From NCBI RefSeq assembly GCF_000165425.1, contig NW_001799089.1:124001-188000 (forward strand): DNA of 64,000 nt, given 5' to 3'. The notes under the pieces were generated by a model. The model saw nothing but the letters and a program-made list of their open reading frames with translations. It made no database searches and was not told where the DNA came from. The position numbers were made by a program, and so were the translations under genes. Below, piece after piece: positions 22,594 through 35,273 of the stretch (its first letter is position 1; each line of letters begins with the position of its first letter). The stretch is from Paramecium tetraurelia (Eukaryota; Ciliophora; Oligohymenophorea; Peniculida; Parameciidae).

Positions 22594-24806
22594 TCATTCT
22601 AAAATGATTACCAATAGATTTAATAAAATATGTAAGTATGTTGAATTAACTGCTTGAGGGTGTTCAGTTTCATCTGGTTTAGCATCTGGATTATCTTAAG
22701 GCTCATCTTCAATAACAACAGGATATGAAACACATTAGGTCTCATTCCAAGCACATTATCCAAAATGACAATACTCCTTTGTCAATAAGGTGCAACCAGC
22801 ATATTCAAATTGGATGCACTATAACTTTTTGTTGGCCAATTTCAATAGAGTACCTAATATTCGATGAGTTATTTACATGGGCCGTAAAAGCAATTATCTG
22901 CTCCGTACAATAGACTACAATCACTAGTACCATCTATGGATTTGCATATTTTTGAATTTGAATTATAAAAGCAATGGTTTGGATCTGAATTGCAAGTTTG
23001 GCTATCTCCATTGTTAGTTTCACAAATATCTAATGGAATGCATTTATCATTTTGTAGTTAACATTTGCTTGAATACATGCAATTTTTTGTTTCTAGTTTT
23101 AAACAAGTCACATTTTCAATGCTTACGCAATATCCATCTTACCAAGAGCAAATGGCTTTCTTACAAGAATCTTCTCTCAATATATCTTTGCAAGCAGTTT
23201 AGCTTGTAACTCTTCTACATATTTATTGATCAGAATCGAAATAACATGATTAGGTTGCATCTTATTCGCACTCTGATTTTGATGCATTGTCTTTGCATTA
23301 TTTTCTTGTTTGACATTTATTTTAGACAATGAAACACTTTTGATTAAGTTTGCAAAAATCTTTATTTAGATCTTCACAACTAAAATCAAAGATAGCCAAA
23401 CATAAGCTTCTGGTCTCTGACCATTAGCACATATTATCTTTGATTATTTTTTGATTACTACAAGCATTTTGACCTAGAAATTCACAATTTGTATTTGTTT
23501 TGATGGTAGAACATTGATTCATAACTTCATCAAAGTAGCAATCCAAAGTATCACAACTATCAGCTGTTTTACCATCACAATTTTAAGTTGAATATTTCCA
23601 ATTGCATATTTATAAATTGTCATCCCAATCGCAATCAATATTGTCTTTACAATTTGAGTGTGCAAATTTCTAACAATAAAAATCTTGAAGAATTTCTTCG
23701 CAAATTTAAGTGTCTTCATTGAATTTACAATTTTTAAATTGACTACACCTCTTTTTGCCAATCTACTTACATTGAATATGTTTTGTCAATTGTTTACATG
23801 ATTATTCATACTCATCGAAATAGCAAAAAAATGTGGATTCATCGCATTTAATTTTCGCTTTGTAATCAGAACAACTTAAATAAGACATACATTTGGTGTC
23901 CTCAAGGTAACAATTTTCATTATTTAAGCATCTGTTTTAATCAAGTGCAGTGCAAGAAACAACTGCATCATTAAACATTTAACATTTTTGATCAATCCAA
24001 ATGCATGGTGCAGTTCCACTGTTGCATTTTTCTACTTATCTAATTAACTCACAAGCTGTTTTTGCACTTATCTTCTTGCATTTACCTTCCTATTCATCAT
24101 AGTAACAATTCAAATCGGAAATCCCACATTCAAAATGAGCATTATTATAATTTATAATCTAAATGAACTCACATCTTGCTTTCAATGTACACTTTGTGAA
24201 ATTATACTCTTCTTTGTCTTTTTCACTCTTTATTACACCAACTATTAATCCAAATTCATATAACCATGATCCAACATTCCTTCCATCCTATTAGTTACTG
24301 TCCACCTCATTCATTAAAGTGTAATTCTAATTCAAATAGAGCACTTGAGTTTGATTTACTAATTCACACTAGTAATTCCATTAGCATAATGCTTTTGGAT
24401 AACTCTAACAAGGAGCCTAATGCCATTCCTTTGATATAGAATAGTATTATACATAGCATCGTTCTTCGATTGGATCCCATAAACAACTTCCCAGTTTACA
24501 TGATTACTCAGTGTTTAATTATTCACAAACTGTGAAAAAATTCAAGTTCTCCAATATTATAAATTAATACCATGCATCTATCATTTACTTTATCAATTAC
24601 CACGCCTGATTCCTTATTTTCAGCTGACAAATATGGCACATTGGCTTCAAGTACGTAACCTAAAGGAATTGCTGTGCATAAGTACAAAAGTTTGATGCTT
24701 TCTAACATTGAGTAATGTCACTTATAGTGGAGCAATTGAAATTCAGATTCTCACTACTAAACACAATGGAACATAGTGCAAATAATAATAGATTATTAAT
24801 CTTCAT
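22594..24806 (-). CDS. Cysteine-rich GPI-type surface protein (mini-antigen class)
   Basis: 725 residues with one 35-base intron near 22830-22865. It has a signal peptide (MKINNLLLFALCSIVFSS), then more than 60 cysteines in irregular repeats with spacing such as C-x5-7-C...C-x2-W and frequent Asp, Asn and Lys (CYFDEYEQSC, CKFNEDTQIC, CDWDDNLQIC). The extreme C-terminus is Ser/Asn followed by a short hydrophobic tail without a charged end (NSTYLHILLNLLVIILE), as in a GPI-attachment signal. This is the layout of Paramecium surface antigens and their smaller relatives, which coat the cell and cilia. It is much shorter than the serotype antigens (over 2,000 residues). The exact reading frame near 24560-24700 could differ by an extra intron. 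Confidence 0.7.
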
Positions 24807-24843
24807 CACTTCCTATATTAAAAAATTATATATGAAAAATTAA

Positions 24844-25773
24844 TCAGCCTTATTATTTTAAATAGGTTGTTCTGGGCGTCCTCTACTTCCTTAAATTCTG
24901 AAAGTCTTCTAATTAATTAGAATACCTTATTGTGTTAGTAGAGGGAGCAAAGTACTCGTTATAGGGACTAACGCTATCAGGAAGTTTAATAAGTTTTTCG
25001 CTTCTTTGATTTAAATAAAGTTCTGGCATTTCATCATTCTTTTACGATTTGAGCTTTAATCAAGATATTAAATACTTATATACTTTACAAAGGTTGTGAT
25101 TGTTCCGATATCGTATCTGCTCTGCCTAATCTCTTTGGTTGCTTATGGTTCGGAGTAAGATCTGCAATAAAGTTCTTGGAAAACTTACGAGTCACTGCCT
25201 ATCTCAAAGAAACAACAGGCACAATTTTTATATCTTATTGTATTTACTCATGCAAAGGTAACAGTACTTGATATTAAAGATAAGTCATCCAGAATCCAAA
25301 AAAAGATATAAATATAATTCCTATTGATATAGCTTTTAATATGTCTCTCCTTTTTTAACTAAAATATAACTATGTATCATTCAATTCAATTAAAACAACA
25401 CCGAAAAAACACATTAATAGTATGATCACTCCTAATACGAGATCAAATAAAGAAGTCAAAATGTTTAAAACAACCATAAATCGTCCTATTTTTATAACTG
25501 AATGTCGAAAAAAAAAAATTATTTCTGCTATCAGTCCCAAGATTAGAATACTGCCTATATTCTCATAAAGTAAATACCTAAACTTAATAAGGTAATTGTA
25601 ATGGGCAATGAGAAATGAAACAGTTCAATTAAGTTCAAAATCCCTGAACCTCCCATTATCATTAAAGTAAGTCCTTAAATCCCATTAGTTATCATCATTA
25701 AGTAAAAGTAATGTTTAAAAGTAAAGAAAATGCAGCAATAACATATACCCACACTTTAATCCTTAAAATCCAT
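24844..25773 (-). CDS. Four-transmembrane protein, unknown
   Basis: 294 residues using introns of 23 and 22 bases; the joined length is in frame. There are four hydrophobic segments in the first 180 residues (around GLTLMIMGGSGILNLI, SILILGLIAEIIFFF, VVLNILTSLFDLVLGVIILL and AISIGIIFISFFGFWM), then a basic, Pro/Ser-rich cytosolic tail of about 110 residues. No tetraspanin CCG or other family signature. The second intron must end in AAG to connect the tail frame; if it is not an intron the protein ends about 55 residues earlier. The start ATG at 25773 gives MDFKDQS before the first hydrophobic segment. Confidence 0.55.
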
Positions 25774-25846
25774 TGCAGTATTGATTTATTTATTATCAAA
25801 TTAATTGCAAAATACTACGTAATTCTAAACTCTATTACGAGTACTG

Positions 25847-25968
25847 ACCCATGTATACAGTATTATAGCTNNNNNNNNNNNNNNNNNNNNNNNNNNNNNN
25901 NNNNNNNNNNNNNNNNNNNNNNGAAGTCCCTAACGGGGTAAGTCACCCATGTATACAGTATTAAAGCT
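25847..25968. repeat. 24-base direct repeat flanking the gap
   Basis: The same 24 bases, starting ACCCATGTATACAG, occur at 25847-25870 and 25945-25968 with one mismatch. They abut or closely follow the N run on each side, so the gap may be a tandem repeat the assembler could not span, or an overlap left unmerged. Confidence 0.85.
25871..25922. other. Assembly gap (52 N)
   Basis: Run of 52 undetermined bases. The true size is unknown. Confidence 0.99.
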
Positions 25969-26479
25969 TATTATTAATTCATATTCATTAATTTGGGTTA
26001 ATTTTAATCAAAAATTGAAATAATCTATTTATCAGTGGTCAGAATCTTTAACCTATTTTATTATAAATAATTAATGATCTATTTTTGATCAAACTGCATT
26101 TCACAGCATTTTAGTCTTAAAATATAATCTTTTTTTTAAATCAATAAATTCAGCATCATAATTCTAGACACTAACTTATTTATTCCTTATTAACATTTTT
26201 TGGTTTAATTAATTATAGTCTTCATTATTTCAATATATTGATATAATATTTCAAATAAAACTGGATGATTTTACCAAAAAAGATATAAATATCTACTAAC
26301 CTTTATTAATTTTTTGATTATTAATAGATTACCGGAAATAACTGAGATACATGAGAGGAGATGGACAACTATTTAAGATTTAGATTAATTAAGTCAATAT
26401 TTAGATAATTTACATTGACTTTAACAAATTTATTCTATAATTCAATTAAAATATAGTGTAATTAATATTTTTCTGATAA

Positions 26480-29400
26480 ATGGATTAAACTTTAAGTAAA
26501 ATAAATAACATGGCTGAGAAAGCAATGTTGGAATTACAGAAGCAGCCACTAGTAACATGGAATTCTGGCTGTTTAAACACTTTAAAATATGTATTAAATT
26601 GCTCTAACAGATATTAGATAAATTAAAATCATGTGTTGAAGAAGTGAGTTTCATTTTAATGAGTAAGGATCTTAACCCTGAGGCTTCATTATTGTAAAAA
26701 TTATCAGCAAATTATGCTCTTGTTTTTGACAAGGTTCTTGAGATAAATTCAAGGAAAGTAGTGAATGCTCCTGAGTTACCTATTGAATATTGTTAGAGAT
26801 AGCCTAATTCTACGAGAACTGTCTTGGGTGGAACTGAAGTGCAGAATTTTAGTACATTATGGTTAATATAATTTAGAGATATTTTCTTAAAAACAGTCAG
26901 ATTTCATAGAAGCAGAATAAACCTTCAAAATGAATAAATAGAAGATCTTTAGGAAGATGGAAAACAAAAGTACAAGTACTAGTGATGATGCCATGATTAA
27001 ATTGTTTTAGGGTAACATACAAAATGAGACAGAAAAAGAATTGTTGAGAATTTAAGAAGAAAATGAAGCTAATTTGATTGACTTAAGAAAACAATTGAAG
27101 TTAAAAGGATTGTGGTCAGAAATAACTAGTAGTCATGCCACATAAAAACTAAATGATCTTAGTAGGCATATGGAGAGGGAAACTTTTAAGAACGATTTAT
27201 ACATAACTGATTAAATAAAGATAGCAAATGAGATAAAGGAGGAAGAGGAATTCGATATAAAAAAAGAAGTTAAAGATAAGATATTGTTGGTTTAAAGGAA
27301 AACAGCAGAAAGAATAATGAGAGCAGCAGAGAGAAAAATTAGACTTGAATATGATGCATTTGTAATGAAAAAAACAACAGGAATTTTAGTAAAAAACAAC
27401 AAGAACTAAAACTTTTAAAGAATTGAAGAATTAGAGAGATTAATAAGGGACAAGAATGATTAGATAGTTGAAAAGGAAGCCAAAATTAATTAATTATTTT
27501 AAAAATTTGAGGAATAAGAGAAGAAATTTGCAGGTTTACTAAAATAGATTGATAATTATAAAGTTACTTAAAAAATAGAAGTGTGTAATACAATAGTATC
27601 TAAAAATGGAAAGAAATCAGATGTTGAAGTTTAGGTCTCTATGATGGATCCAAGAGTTGAGTTATTTGAATTGAGATTATAAGAAATTGTGGAGGAAAAT
27701 GATGAGATGAAAGATGAATTAAAATTATTACATGAAAAAGCATTGGAAGATAAGATGTAAAGTTTAAATGAACCAAAACAAATAGAAGAAGTCTTATTAT
27801 TATTACTCTAAAGTGATTTGTCACCTGAAAATAAAATAATCTCACTTAATACTCTCTTATAATATATAAAGGATAATTCAGCTGAAGAAATTGCAAGATT
27901 AGCACCAAATGAGTTATATCGAATAGTGAGGTCTAAATTAAAATTTAATTGTGAATCTCCATTAGAAAAACTAGATGAATTATCTGGAGATGAAGATGAC
28001 AGTTATGAACAGTAATCTATAACAAAGAAAAGAGGGAGAGATAAAAAAAAAAGAATAAGTCACATCGAAAAACCATTTGATGCCTAGATACAAGAGTCAA
28101 TAGATCTTGATAAAATTGCTACATAAAGAAGATAGGCCTAATCAGAGACAGATGATGAATAAAGCAGAATATAGAAAAAATAATTAATCCAATTAAATCA
28201 GATTGATGATATAAATAAGAAAGCCAGTGTTAATAAATTAATTGAATAAGTCAGTAGCCCCAAATCTACAAATAGATCTAATATCACATTTAGATAGAAA
28301 TAAGGATATCTAAAGACTAATCGAAATAATAGTGCTGTAAACAATGATAGTTCCAAAAAGGATTAAAATTCCTCTTCTGGATAGTTTGGAATTTAAAATA
28401 GTAGACAAACACTTACATAATTAGAAACCAAAAGTAATAAGTAATCCTTTACAAATTTCTCAGCTAAAGAATTGAATTCTTAGAAAGGAGAAAAACAACA
28501 TAAAAAACCATCAATTATGGATTAAAGTGATATTTAATGTGATTTTTATAAGTAAAATAAAACAAAAGATATTGGAATACAAGTTTCATTTAAATAGGAA
28601 CCTTAGATTCCTCCTTAATAATAATAAAAACATATTTAATCTCCTATTTAATAACCATCAAAGTAATAAGAGGAGAAGGAAAAATTAGAAGAGTAGACTA
28701 AAAAACTTAGTGAATCGTAAATTTACAGAGCATAAGCAGAATCTATTTCATAGAAGAATACTTAGACAGATGATTTCTTTTTATGGAATCTTTTTTAGAA
28801 AATGGCAGGTGATCTTGGTCTCACAGAAGATTAATTAAAAAGATTGGAAGCTGCATTTTTAAATGAGTAATAATTTATCCATTACTATGAAAAAACATAG
28901 TCTTAAAAATTGATAACTAGAAATTCTACTTTATAAGGTGACACTTTAGGAGATTTCAAAAGGGATAGTTTAAAGAATCTTGATAAAAGTATTGGCATTA
29001 GAAATTCAATTAAACTTAGAACAAGTAGTTAATAAAATATATACACTAATAATGAATTAATAGACAATTATGCCTATTAAAAAAATGAAATAGATGACGA
29101 TTAATAAAAGAATTTACATACCCAACCAACTACATGGCATTCACCAGTTGTCAGTAGATAACAAAGTTAAATAGTATTTTCAGGATCTTAAAATTAAAAT
29201 AATAACTTTGGGTCAATAAATCAGCCTTGGAGTCCAAATGGAATTGGAAATGGCTTAAGATCAAACAGTCCAATGAATCCAAATTCAAGTTAAGGTATTA
29301 GAAGTGTCAGTCAGCTTATAAACACAGGAGATAATGTTCATATCATTACTTATGGAACTGTATCTCCTGCTGATTAAGTGAACAAGAATAAACATAGAAC

Positions 29401-29939
29401 TACATCTTCAAGTTAGAAGCTTTTAGATGACATGCTAAAATCTAAGACTTAAATTTTAAAATCACCAGAATAATAATAGAGAGAATAAAAAGAACAGCAA
29501 TTATTCTTTTCTGTCTTTGGTGATGAACTTCAAAATGATGAGGAGTTTGATCTAGAAGTCATTCGACAAAACATGGGAAAGCCTTTGGAAATAATGTAGG
29601 ATCATCTTAAAGAAGATTCTATTAAAAAATTATTCACTTCATTGGCTTAAAAGGAAAAAAATTAATGGAAAGATTAACTTTTCTTGATCATTTCAAATTA
29701 TTGTAATAAGAGTGTTCAAACAATCACTTATTTCGATTTCAAAAAGTATTATGAAAATTATATGAGAGTAATAATAATAACTAATTATATTTTAGATACA
29801 TAAAAGATGTGGTGATGAATGCATACACATTAAACGATTTTTAGCCAGAATCGGATTCGGATTTGTTAGCAAAAGAAAGGTCTTGAATATGTCCAAATAA
29901 AGTGTATCTCCATTTGAATAATTACCTAAACTTAAGTGA
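26480..29939 (+). CDS. Large coiled-coil protein, unknown
   Basis: 1,128 residues with three short introns (20, 25 and 28 bases); the joined length is in frame and I followed every codon from 27,360 to the stop. An N-terminal helical domain of about 130 residues is followed by a long charged coiled coil (about residues 140-450), a Gln/Ser/Asn-rich disordered middle, and a compact C-terminal domain beginning near FFSVFGDELQNDEEFD and ending FLARIGFGFVSKRK. The ends are conserved-looking while the middle is low-complexity. No family recognised; the pattern suits a cytoskeletal or ciliary scaffold. The first intron ends in CAG rather than TAG. Confidence 0.7.
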
Positions 29940-29982
29940 ATATTAATAAAATTAATTTTAATATATATAGTTATATATATTA

Positions 29983-30547
29983 ATGGGAAGGAAAAATAGA
30001 GACTTGTCTTATTTGAAACCCTTTTGTTTTTACTGTGACAAAACATTTAAAAATGAAGTGTACTTGCATTAGCATTAAAAAGCAAAACATTTTACTTGCT
30101 AAAGATGCTTTAAGAAGTTTTCATCATGTGATTCATTAAAAAACCATGTAGAATCCGCTCATCATGAGGTTTTGACTAAGTAATTGGAAATTATCTTATT
30201 CTAGAATTCCAAATGCCACTGGTGATAGAAGTGACATTAAAAATAAGATTTTTGGAATGTAAGGAGTACCAAGAGTGGAAATTGAAAAGAGGATAAGAAA
30301 AGGAGCTGAAGAATATTGGACCAAGATCCTGAGTGCTCAATATTAATAAAGAAGAAAAGAAAATAAATAAAGAATGAAGTAAAACAAGGAAATAAGCAAA
30401 AAAGAAAATTAATAAGATGTTAAAATTGATGTAATATTAATATTATATGTTTAGAATGAAAAAGAAGAAATTGAGTAACATGAATATAATCCAGAAGCAA
30501 AGCCCATCAGTTTTGACCTAGATTATGAGTAATTGCAAAAACAATGA
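29983..30547 (+). CDS. BuGZ/ZNF207-type C2H2 zinc finger protein
   Basis: 171 residues, introns of 25 and 24 bases. It opens MGRKNRDLSYLKPFCFYC, followed by two C2H2 fingers: CFYCDKTF...YLHQHQKAKH and CQRCFKKFSS...LKNHVESAH. This is the diagnostic N-terminus of ZNF207/BuGZ, whose human form reads similarly and binds BUB3 and microtubules to support kinetochore loading. The IFGMQGVP segment also matches the family (IYGMEGIP). The C-terminus is Lys/Gln-rich and short, so the long disordered region and the GLEBS motif of animal BuGZ are not evident; I cannot see a BUB3-binding motif. It starts 43 bases after the preceding stop. Confidence 0.85.
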
Positions 30548-30709
30548 TGTATTATATACCTCATCCAGCAATAATATACTAAAATATATATGTTAACTAT
30601 TTTGAGCACTCCGTATTAAAATTAGATCTAAGATCAGTTGAAACATTTTAAAGGCTTCTCATTCTTTTTTTAATAAATCATAATCGATTCTTTCTAAATA
30701 TGAGGTTAT

Positions 30710-31198
30710 TCATAGATTAAGTCTTTATTAGTTTATTTTCATATTGTTAATAGACACAGAGTTAATAAATTTCTTATTTCTATCGTAAACTGTGTATATT
30801 TCAAACTTTATTATTTTTTAAATTAAAATAAGTTTGGCATTAAAATCATTATATTTTGTATAATTTATTTCTTGTGTTTTTAAGTAATTTATTTATTATA
30901 ATTTGATGGCACTCTCATTACTTTGTACTTTAGACAGAAAGGATGATTTTTTTAAATAAAACTTCATACATTATGTAGATACTTTAAAAATTAAATTATA
31001 CTCTTCCAAATCATCTTAAATATGATAAATCTTGCTTAGTTCTTCAGTTGCATCTTTAAGACCTATGGTAAAAATAGTACATTCTTTCTTTTGAAGCTTA
31101 ACTTTTCACTTTTTCTTAGTTTTATTGGCATGCAATCTCCTTTCAAAAACTATTTAATAGGTTAAATTTATTTAAAATGTTCACATGAAAAGTAATAC
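30710..31198 (-). CDS. Possible 3' exons of the coiled-coil gene, or a separate small gene
   Basis: Downstream of the TGA at 31199-31201 there is protein-like sequence in another frame, for example KECTIFTIGLKDATEELSKIYHIQDDLEEYNLIF encoded around 30,985-31,095 (a helical, acidic segment), then an open frame to the TGA at 30710-30712. I could not find a standard short intron that joins it to the upstream coiled-coil gene without crossing the TGA. It may be the true C-terminus with an indel upstream. Confidence 0.3.
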
Positions 31199-32786
31199 TC
31201 AATTTTTGTCTAAAATTGCTAATTTTGCTCTGATAGTTGCTATGTATAAATTGTTGGCCTCTTCTTCCATTTAAATATCATTCTTCAATAAGGCTGTTTT
31301 TTCTCTATCTTTAGCCTTTTATTCCAATTTTTACACGTTTTCCAAAATTTGTTGTATATCCTTTTAGTTCTCTTATAAAATATATTCTGTACTCCTAAAT
31401 AAATGAAATTATGATTACTTATCTAATTAATCCACTGTCATATTCTACATTTTTCTTTATTGTCTAAGTTATTGTAAATAATCAATTGTTTTTGGCTTAG
31501 CAGGTAATTCAGGAGTTTTATGTGTTTTCTCAGAATTAAAATAATTTTTTTTCTTAATTGGTTTCGGAGGTTTATTTTCTAGATGGATGCTAAGATCATT
31601 AATTGAATCCTTGGATTCTTGGCTTAAATGATGTTATTAAGGTATTTAAGGAATATATCTTCTAATTTTTCTAAGATTTTGCTCTGTAATTGAAATTTCT
31701 TGAATTTATTTTTGTTAAACTTCTTTTTTAGGAGGAGATTACTTTTATTTAATAGGATGTTCTCTGAAGTAGTTTTCTTGAGCAAAGTTTGCATATTTAA
31801 ATTATCTTTATCTTGCAATTTACTTTAATTTAATGTCTTATTCCTTTAATTATTTAAGATACTTTTCTTCTTCTTCTATTCTCATTTGGGTCTAACTTTT
31901 AGGAAATTTTAAGGTATTTTATCTAATTTTAAAATCATGTTCTTATTTCAGATGTTCTCTTTCATATTCTTTGACTTTTTTATCTTCTTCATATTTTTTC
32001 TGATGCTCAGTTAAGTCATTTAGTCTGATTGGTTGGCTTAATTCTCTTCTTTATGTCATGACAGCCTCTGATAATATTAAAAATTACTTTTCTTTTTTCT
32101 AATTCAGTTAAGATGATAGCTTCTTCTTTTTGTTTAAGTAGCGATTCTTTTTATTTGATTCGTTCTTAAATTTATTTAATGAGTTTATTAGCTTCTTATT
32201 ATTATTTAGCTATTCTTTCTTTCTATGCTTTTTCTTCTTCCATTCTCTACATTATGAATTATCTTTTATTAATATTTTAAAGATTTGTTGTTTAGTCTGC
32301 AGAATCAAATGTTTACTATTGCGTTGTTTAAGTTTGCTATATTAATTAATTATTTTATTTCCTGTTCATTTGTTTATCTTATGAATTATTTTCCTTTTGT
32401 TATTATTTCTGTTCATTAAAGATCTTTTTTAATGGTATTCTTTGAGTTTAGGACTAATTCCCATTTAATTTGTAATCCTTAATTTAAATGTCTGATTGTT
32501 CAAATTTTTTATTAGGTATATGCTCTTACTAGTATTCAAATTATGGAATTTGTTCATTTTTCTAAGTTGTTGAGTTAAGATCCTGAATATCAGCATAAGG
32601 TGAATTTGACGTTACATCCTTTTTCAATTTTGAGAAAGAAAATGTGTTGTTTATGGTTTTTTATTGAATCATTTTACCAGCTATTCCAAAAAAAGACTTG
32701 AATTTATTGAGGTTTACTTTTGGTTCCTATTTAATTTTATTGTCTCTTTTTTCAGATAAATCAATGATATTTTCTGTAAGATTCAT
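31199..32786 (-). CDS. Coiled-coil protein, unknown
   Basis: About 515 residues, starting MNLTENIIDLSEKR. The first 100 residues are mixed, then a long Glu/Lys/Gln-rich coiled coil (roughly residues 150-330), a Pro/Lys-rich linker (around EKTHKTPELPAKPKTID) and a final coiled coil ending RAKLAILDKN. One join near 32065-32085 is uncertain: the frame changes across a GTAATTT... intron whose 3' end is not a normal TAG. A second likely 24-base intron lies near 31,380-31,410. No domain recognised. It is arranged tail-to-tail with the BuGZ-like gene. Confidence 0.55.
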
Positions 32787-32886
32787 AATTATTTCAACAA
32801 TATTTTATATGAAGTAAATATTTTATTCAATATAATGAGAATATTACAATATATTATTTATTTCTAAATGACATATAATCTTTTAT

Positions 32887-34086
32887 TCAAAAATTTAATA
32901 TCTCTTTATTATTCAAGATACTTATCTCCGCATAATGTAAGTATATATAAAATTTCATATCGTTCATGTTTACTTTGGTTAATTTAACTTCAATGTTTCT
33001 CTAAATATTCAAATCAATACATCGTTTTTAGAAAATTCAACTGTTTTTTAATGTTTATTCACATAACAAATAATTGTATCTGATTATCCAAATTTGATAG
33101 TAGATTGTTTATTATGTTCTAAGAAATTCCAGCTAGTGTAAACTTCTAAAATATAATTATCTCATTTAAGTACTTCCTTTGGAATCTAGATTAGCAAAGC
33201 TACATTTCTAAGTATTTGTAGCAACCCCTATGCAAACTAATCCTTGGCATTTTTGAATTTTGAAGGATAACTTGATGTAATTATTGATTATATCATTTAG
33301 AGGAGGATGCAATAAGGCGATACAGCCAGTAGTTGATTTAATAGAATAGTCATTGATAATATTAGCCTATCCTTAGATTTGATTAAAATCTAATCTAAAT
33401 AGGATTTTATTGAAATCCAATTGTTGAAGAAATTTAGAGTTATTATCAATAGAGAAATCTGATTGTGCTCTGGAGATTTTGCTTAATTCAACCTTAGATG
33501 TATTATTGGATCTGGAATTACTGATGATTTCAGAATTTCTTTTTACTAATCTAGATTTTGTGTCGTCTCTCTAAATATTCTTTACATTCTTTTATTGTTT
33601 GGGATATTAATATTTAATCTATCCTGTGAATTACTTGGTCCTTTTCTCGAACTCAGCTAAAAACTCATTGAAATAGGAGATGATTTAATGTCTTTTAGAT
33701 ATTTATTCTTGGGTGTTTCGCAAGGCATTTCCAAGTTCGTTAATTGTTTACTAGCTAATTTATTTATATTCTGATGACAGAAATCGAGAATGAAACGAAA
33801 ATGTTGATTGCTGAATGGTTAATCCTATGAAATTTAGCAAATCGATTATTTCCTTCTTAAATATCATATAGGATTATTTGATATCCATAACTGAATCTAA
33901 ATTCTTGGTTTTTTCTTCGATTTCTTGAAAAGTATAACAAAATTATTAATGATCTGAATGAAAGTCTTTTTGACATGCCACACATAGAGCTGGTTGATGT
34001 TCACAATGGGCGTATAGGCAAACTGCTGAAATATAATACTATTAATTAGAATGAAATGGACAAGCTATATTTGAGGGTAAAGGCAT
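32887..34086 (-). CDS. B-box-like zinc finger protein with C-terminal SPRY-like domain
   Basis: 383 residues after introns of 28 and 20 bases; in frame. The first 45 residues contain spaced Cys and His typical of a B-box (ACPFH...CLYAHCEHQPALCVACQKDFHSDH). A helical middle of about 150 residues follows, then a Ser/Arg-rich linker. The last 170 residues look like a B30.2/SPRY-type beta fold: LVCIGVATNTQKCSF, TSWNFLEHN, IKFGQSDTIICYVN and IEVKLTKVNMND. The TRIM-like order (B-box, helices, SPRY) without a RING suggests a binding scaffold. Ciliates have many such genes. Its start is 19 bases from the divergent cathepsin gene. Confidence 0.6.
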
Positions 34087-34105
34087 TATAAATAATTAAT
34101 ATATA
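34087..34105. promoter_or_regulatory. 19-base spacer between divergent start codons
   Basis: The B-box gene ATG (34086, minus) and the cathepsin L-like ATG (34106, plus) are 19 bases apart. The AT-only spacer must serve both 5' ends, or the promoters overlap coding sequence. Confidence 0.5.
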
Positions 34106-35273
34106 ATGAAAATAATTCAGATATTGGTTTTGGTATCATATGTATTAGGTGCAACTTTCTCAAGTACAAGCCTAGGTGATGCATTACATGAAAATGGATC
34201 TGTCTATGGATGGAGAGAGGAAGAATAAAGATAATTCAAGAATTGGGTTTAGGAAAATCAAAAAGAATACAACAATGAGTTCGAAATGATCTACAGAATG
34301 GAAGTCTTTGTTAAGAACTATAGAGCCATGAAGGTATTTTAATGGTTAATTGTACTTTTAGCATCATAATGAACAATTACCAAAAGATGTTTGGGGATTG
34401 AATGTCTTTTCTGATGAGACATCTGAGGAGTTGATGGATAAGATATTTATGAAGAGAGACTTTGATTAACATTACGAGACTTTCAATGAAGATGATATCA
34501 ATGCAATCAAAAGTGATGCACTATCCCATAATTCGTTTTTATAAGCTGATAAAACGGTAGTGGTAGTTAAAAAAGTGGTAAAGACAACAGCGGCACCTGC
34601 TCCCAAGAATCCACCAAGTTTAGATTGGCTAAAATAGGTATTGTACTTTATATTCAATGTTTAGATTACAGATGTATAACAACAGGGAAGATGTGGTAGT
34701 TGTTGGGCATTTGCAGTCTAAGATGTTGTAATCAGTAGATTGGCTATTGCAAATAAAAACAAGCTTGATTAATTGTCAAAGACTCATTTGATTGACTGTG
34801 CTGATGGAAATACTGCAGGATGCGATGGAGGTTCAGTTAGCGATGCATTTGATTTCATCAACAATTATGGAACTGTTTATGAGAAAGATTATAGAGAATA
34901 TGATTAGAAGGAGGGAGAATGTTCAAAACCAAAAGGATCAATTGGATACAAGCAATTCAAATCTGTCTAAGGATTAACCAAATTCACTAATGCTGATATT
35001 GAAACCGCTATGTAAACTGGTCCAGTCACAGCCCTCATGTATGCAGACGAATCCTGGCTCAGATACACTTCTGGAATTATCAATACATGCGGATATCCAA
35101 AAGTTTCTAATTATTAACATGTTGTTTCATTCGTTGCATATGATACTTAAACCTGGTTTGCAAAAAATTCTTGGGGAGCCAAATGGGGAATGAACGGTTA
35201 CTTTTAAGTAGCAAAAAATGGAGAAGCTAATTGCCTAGACAAAATAAAAAAGATCACATATCCAGTTATATGA
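34106..35273 (+). CDS. Cathepsin L-like papain-family cysteine protease
   Basis: 370 residues, two introns (28 and 27 bases), in frame. It has a signal peptide (MKIIQILVLVSYVLGATFSS), then an I29-type inhibitory propeptide with an ERFNIN-like helix (FKNWVQENQKEYNNEFEMIYRM). An unusual Val/Lys/Ala-rich linker of about 35 residues precedes the mature enzyme. The catalytic domain shows QQQGRCGSCWAF (oxyanion Gln and catalytic Cys), SKTHLIDC, CDGG, then QHVVSFVAYD with the catalytic His and WFAKNSWG with the catalytic Asn. All three catalytic residues are present, so it should be active, probably lysosomal/food-vacuole or secreted. Confidence 0.93.

Larger units (their letters stand above)
25774..26479. 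other. Intergenic region containing an assembly gap
   Basis: Between the four-TM gene and the plus-strand coiled-coil gene. It contains 52 N and a flanking direct repeat, otherwise AT-rich sequence with no gene-like frame. Confidence 0.6.

Noticed and set aside
30710-31198. Idea that this is simply the 3' UTR of the coiled-coil gene
   Set aside because: It contains a clearly protein-like acidic helical stretch, so I list it as a possible coding extension at low confidence instead.
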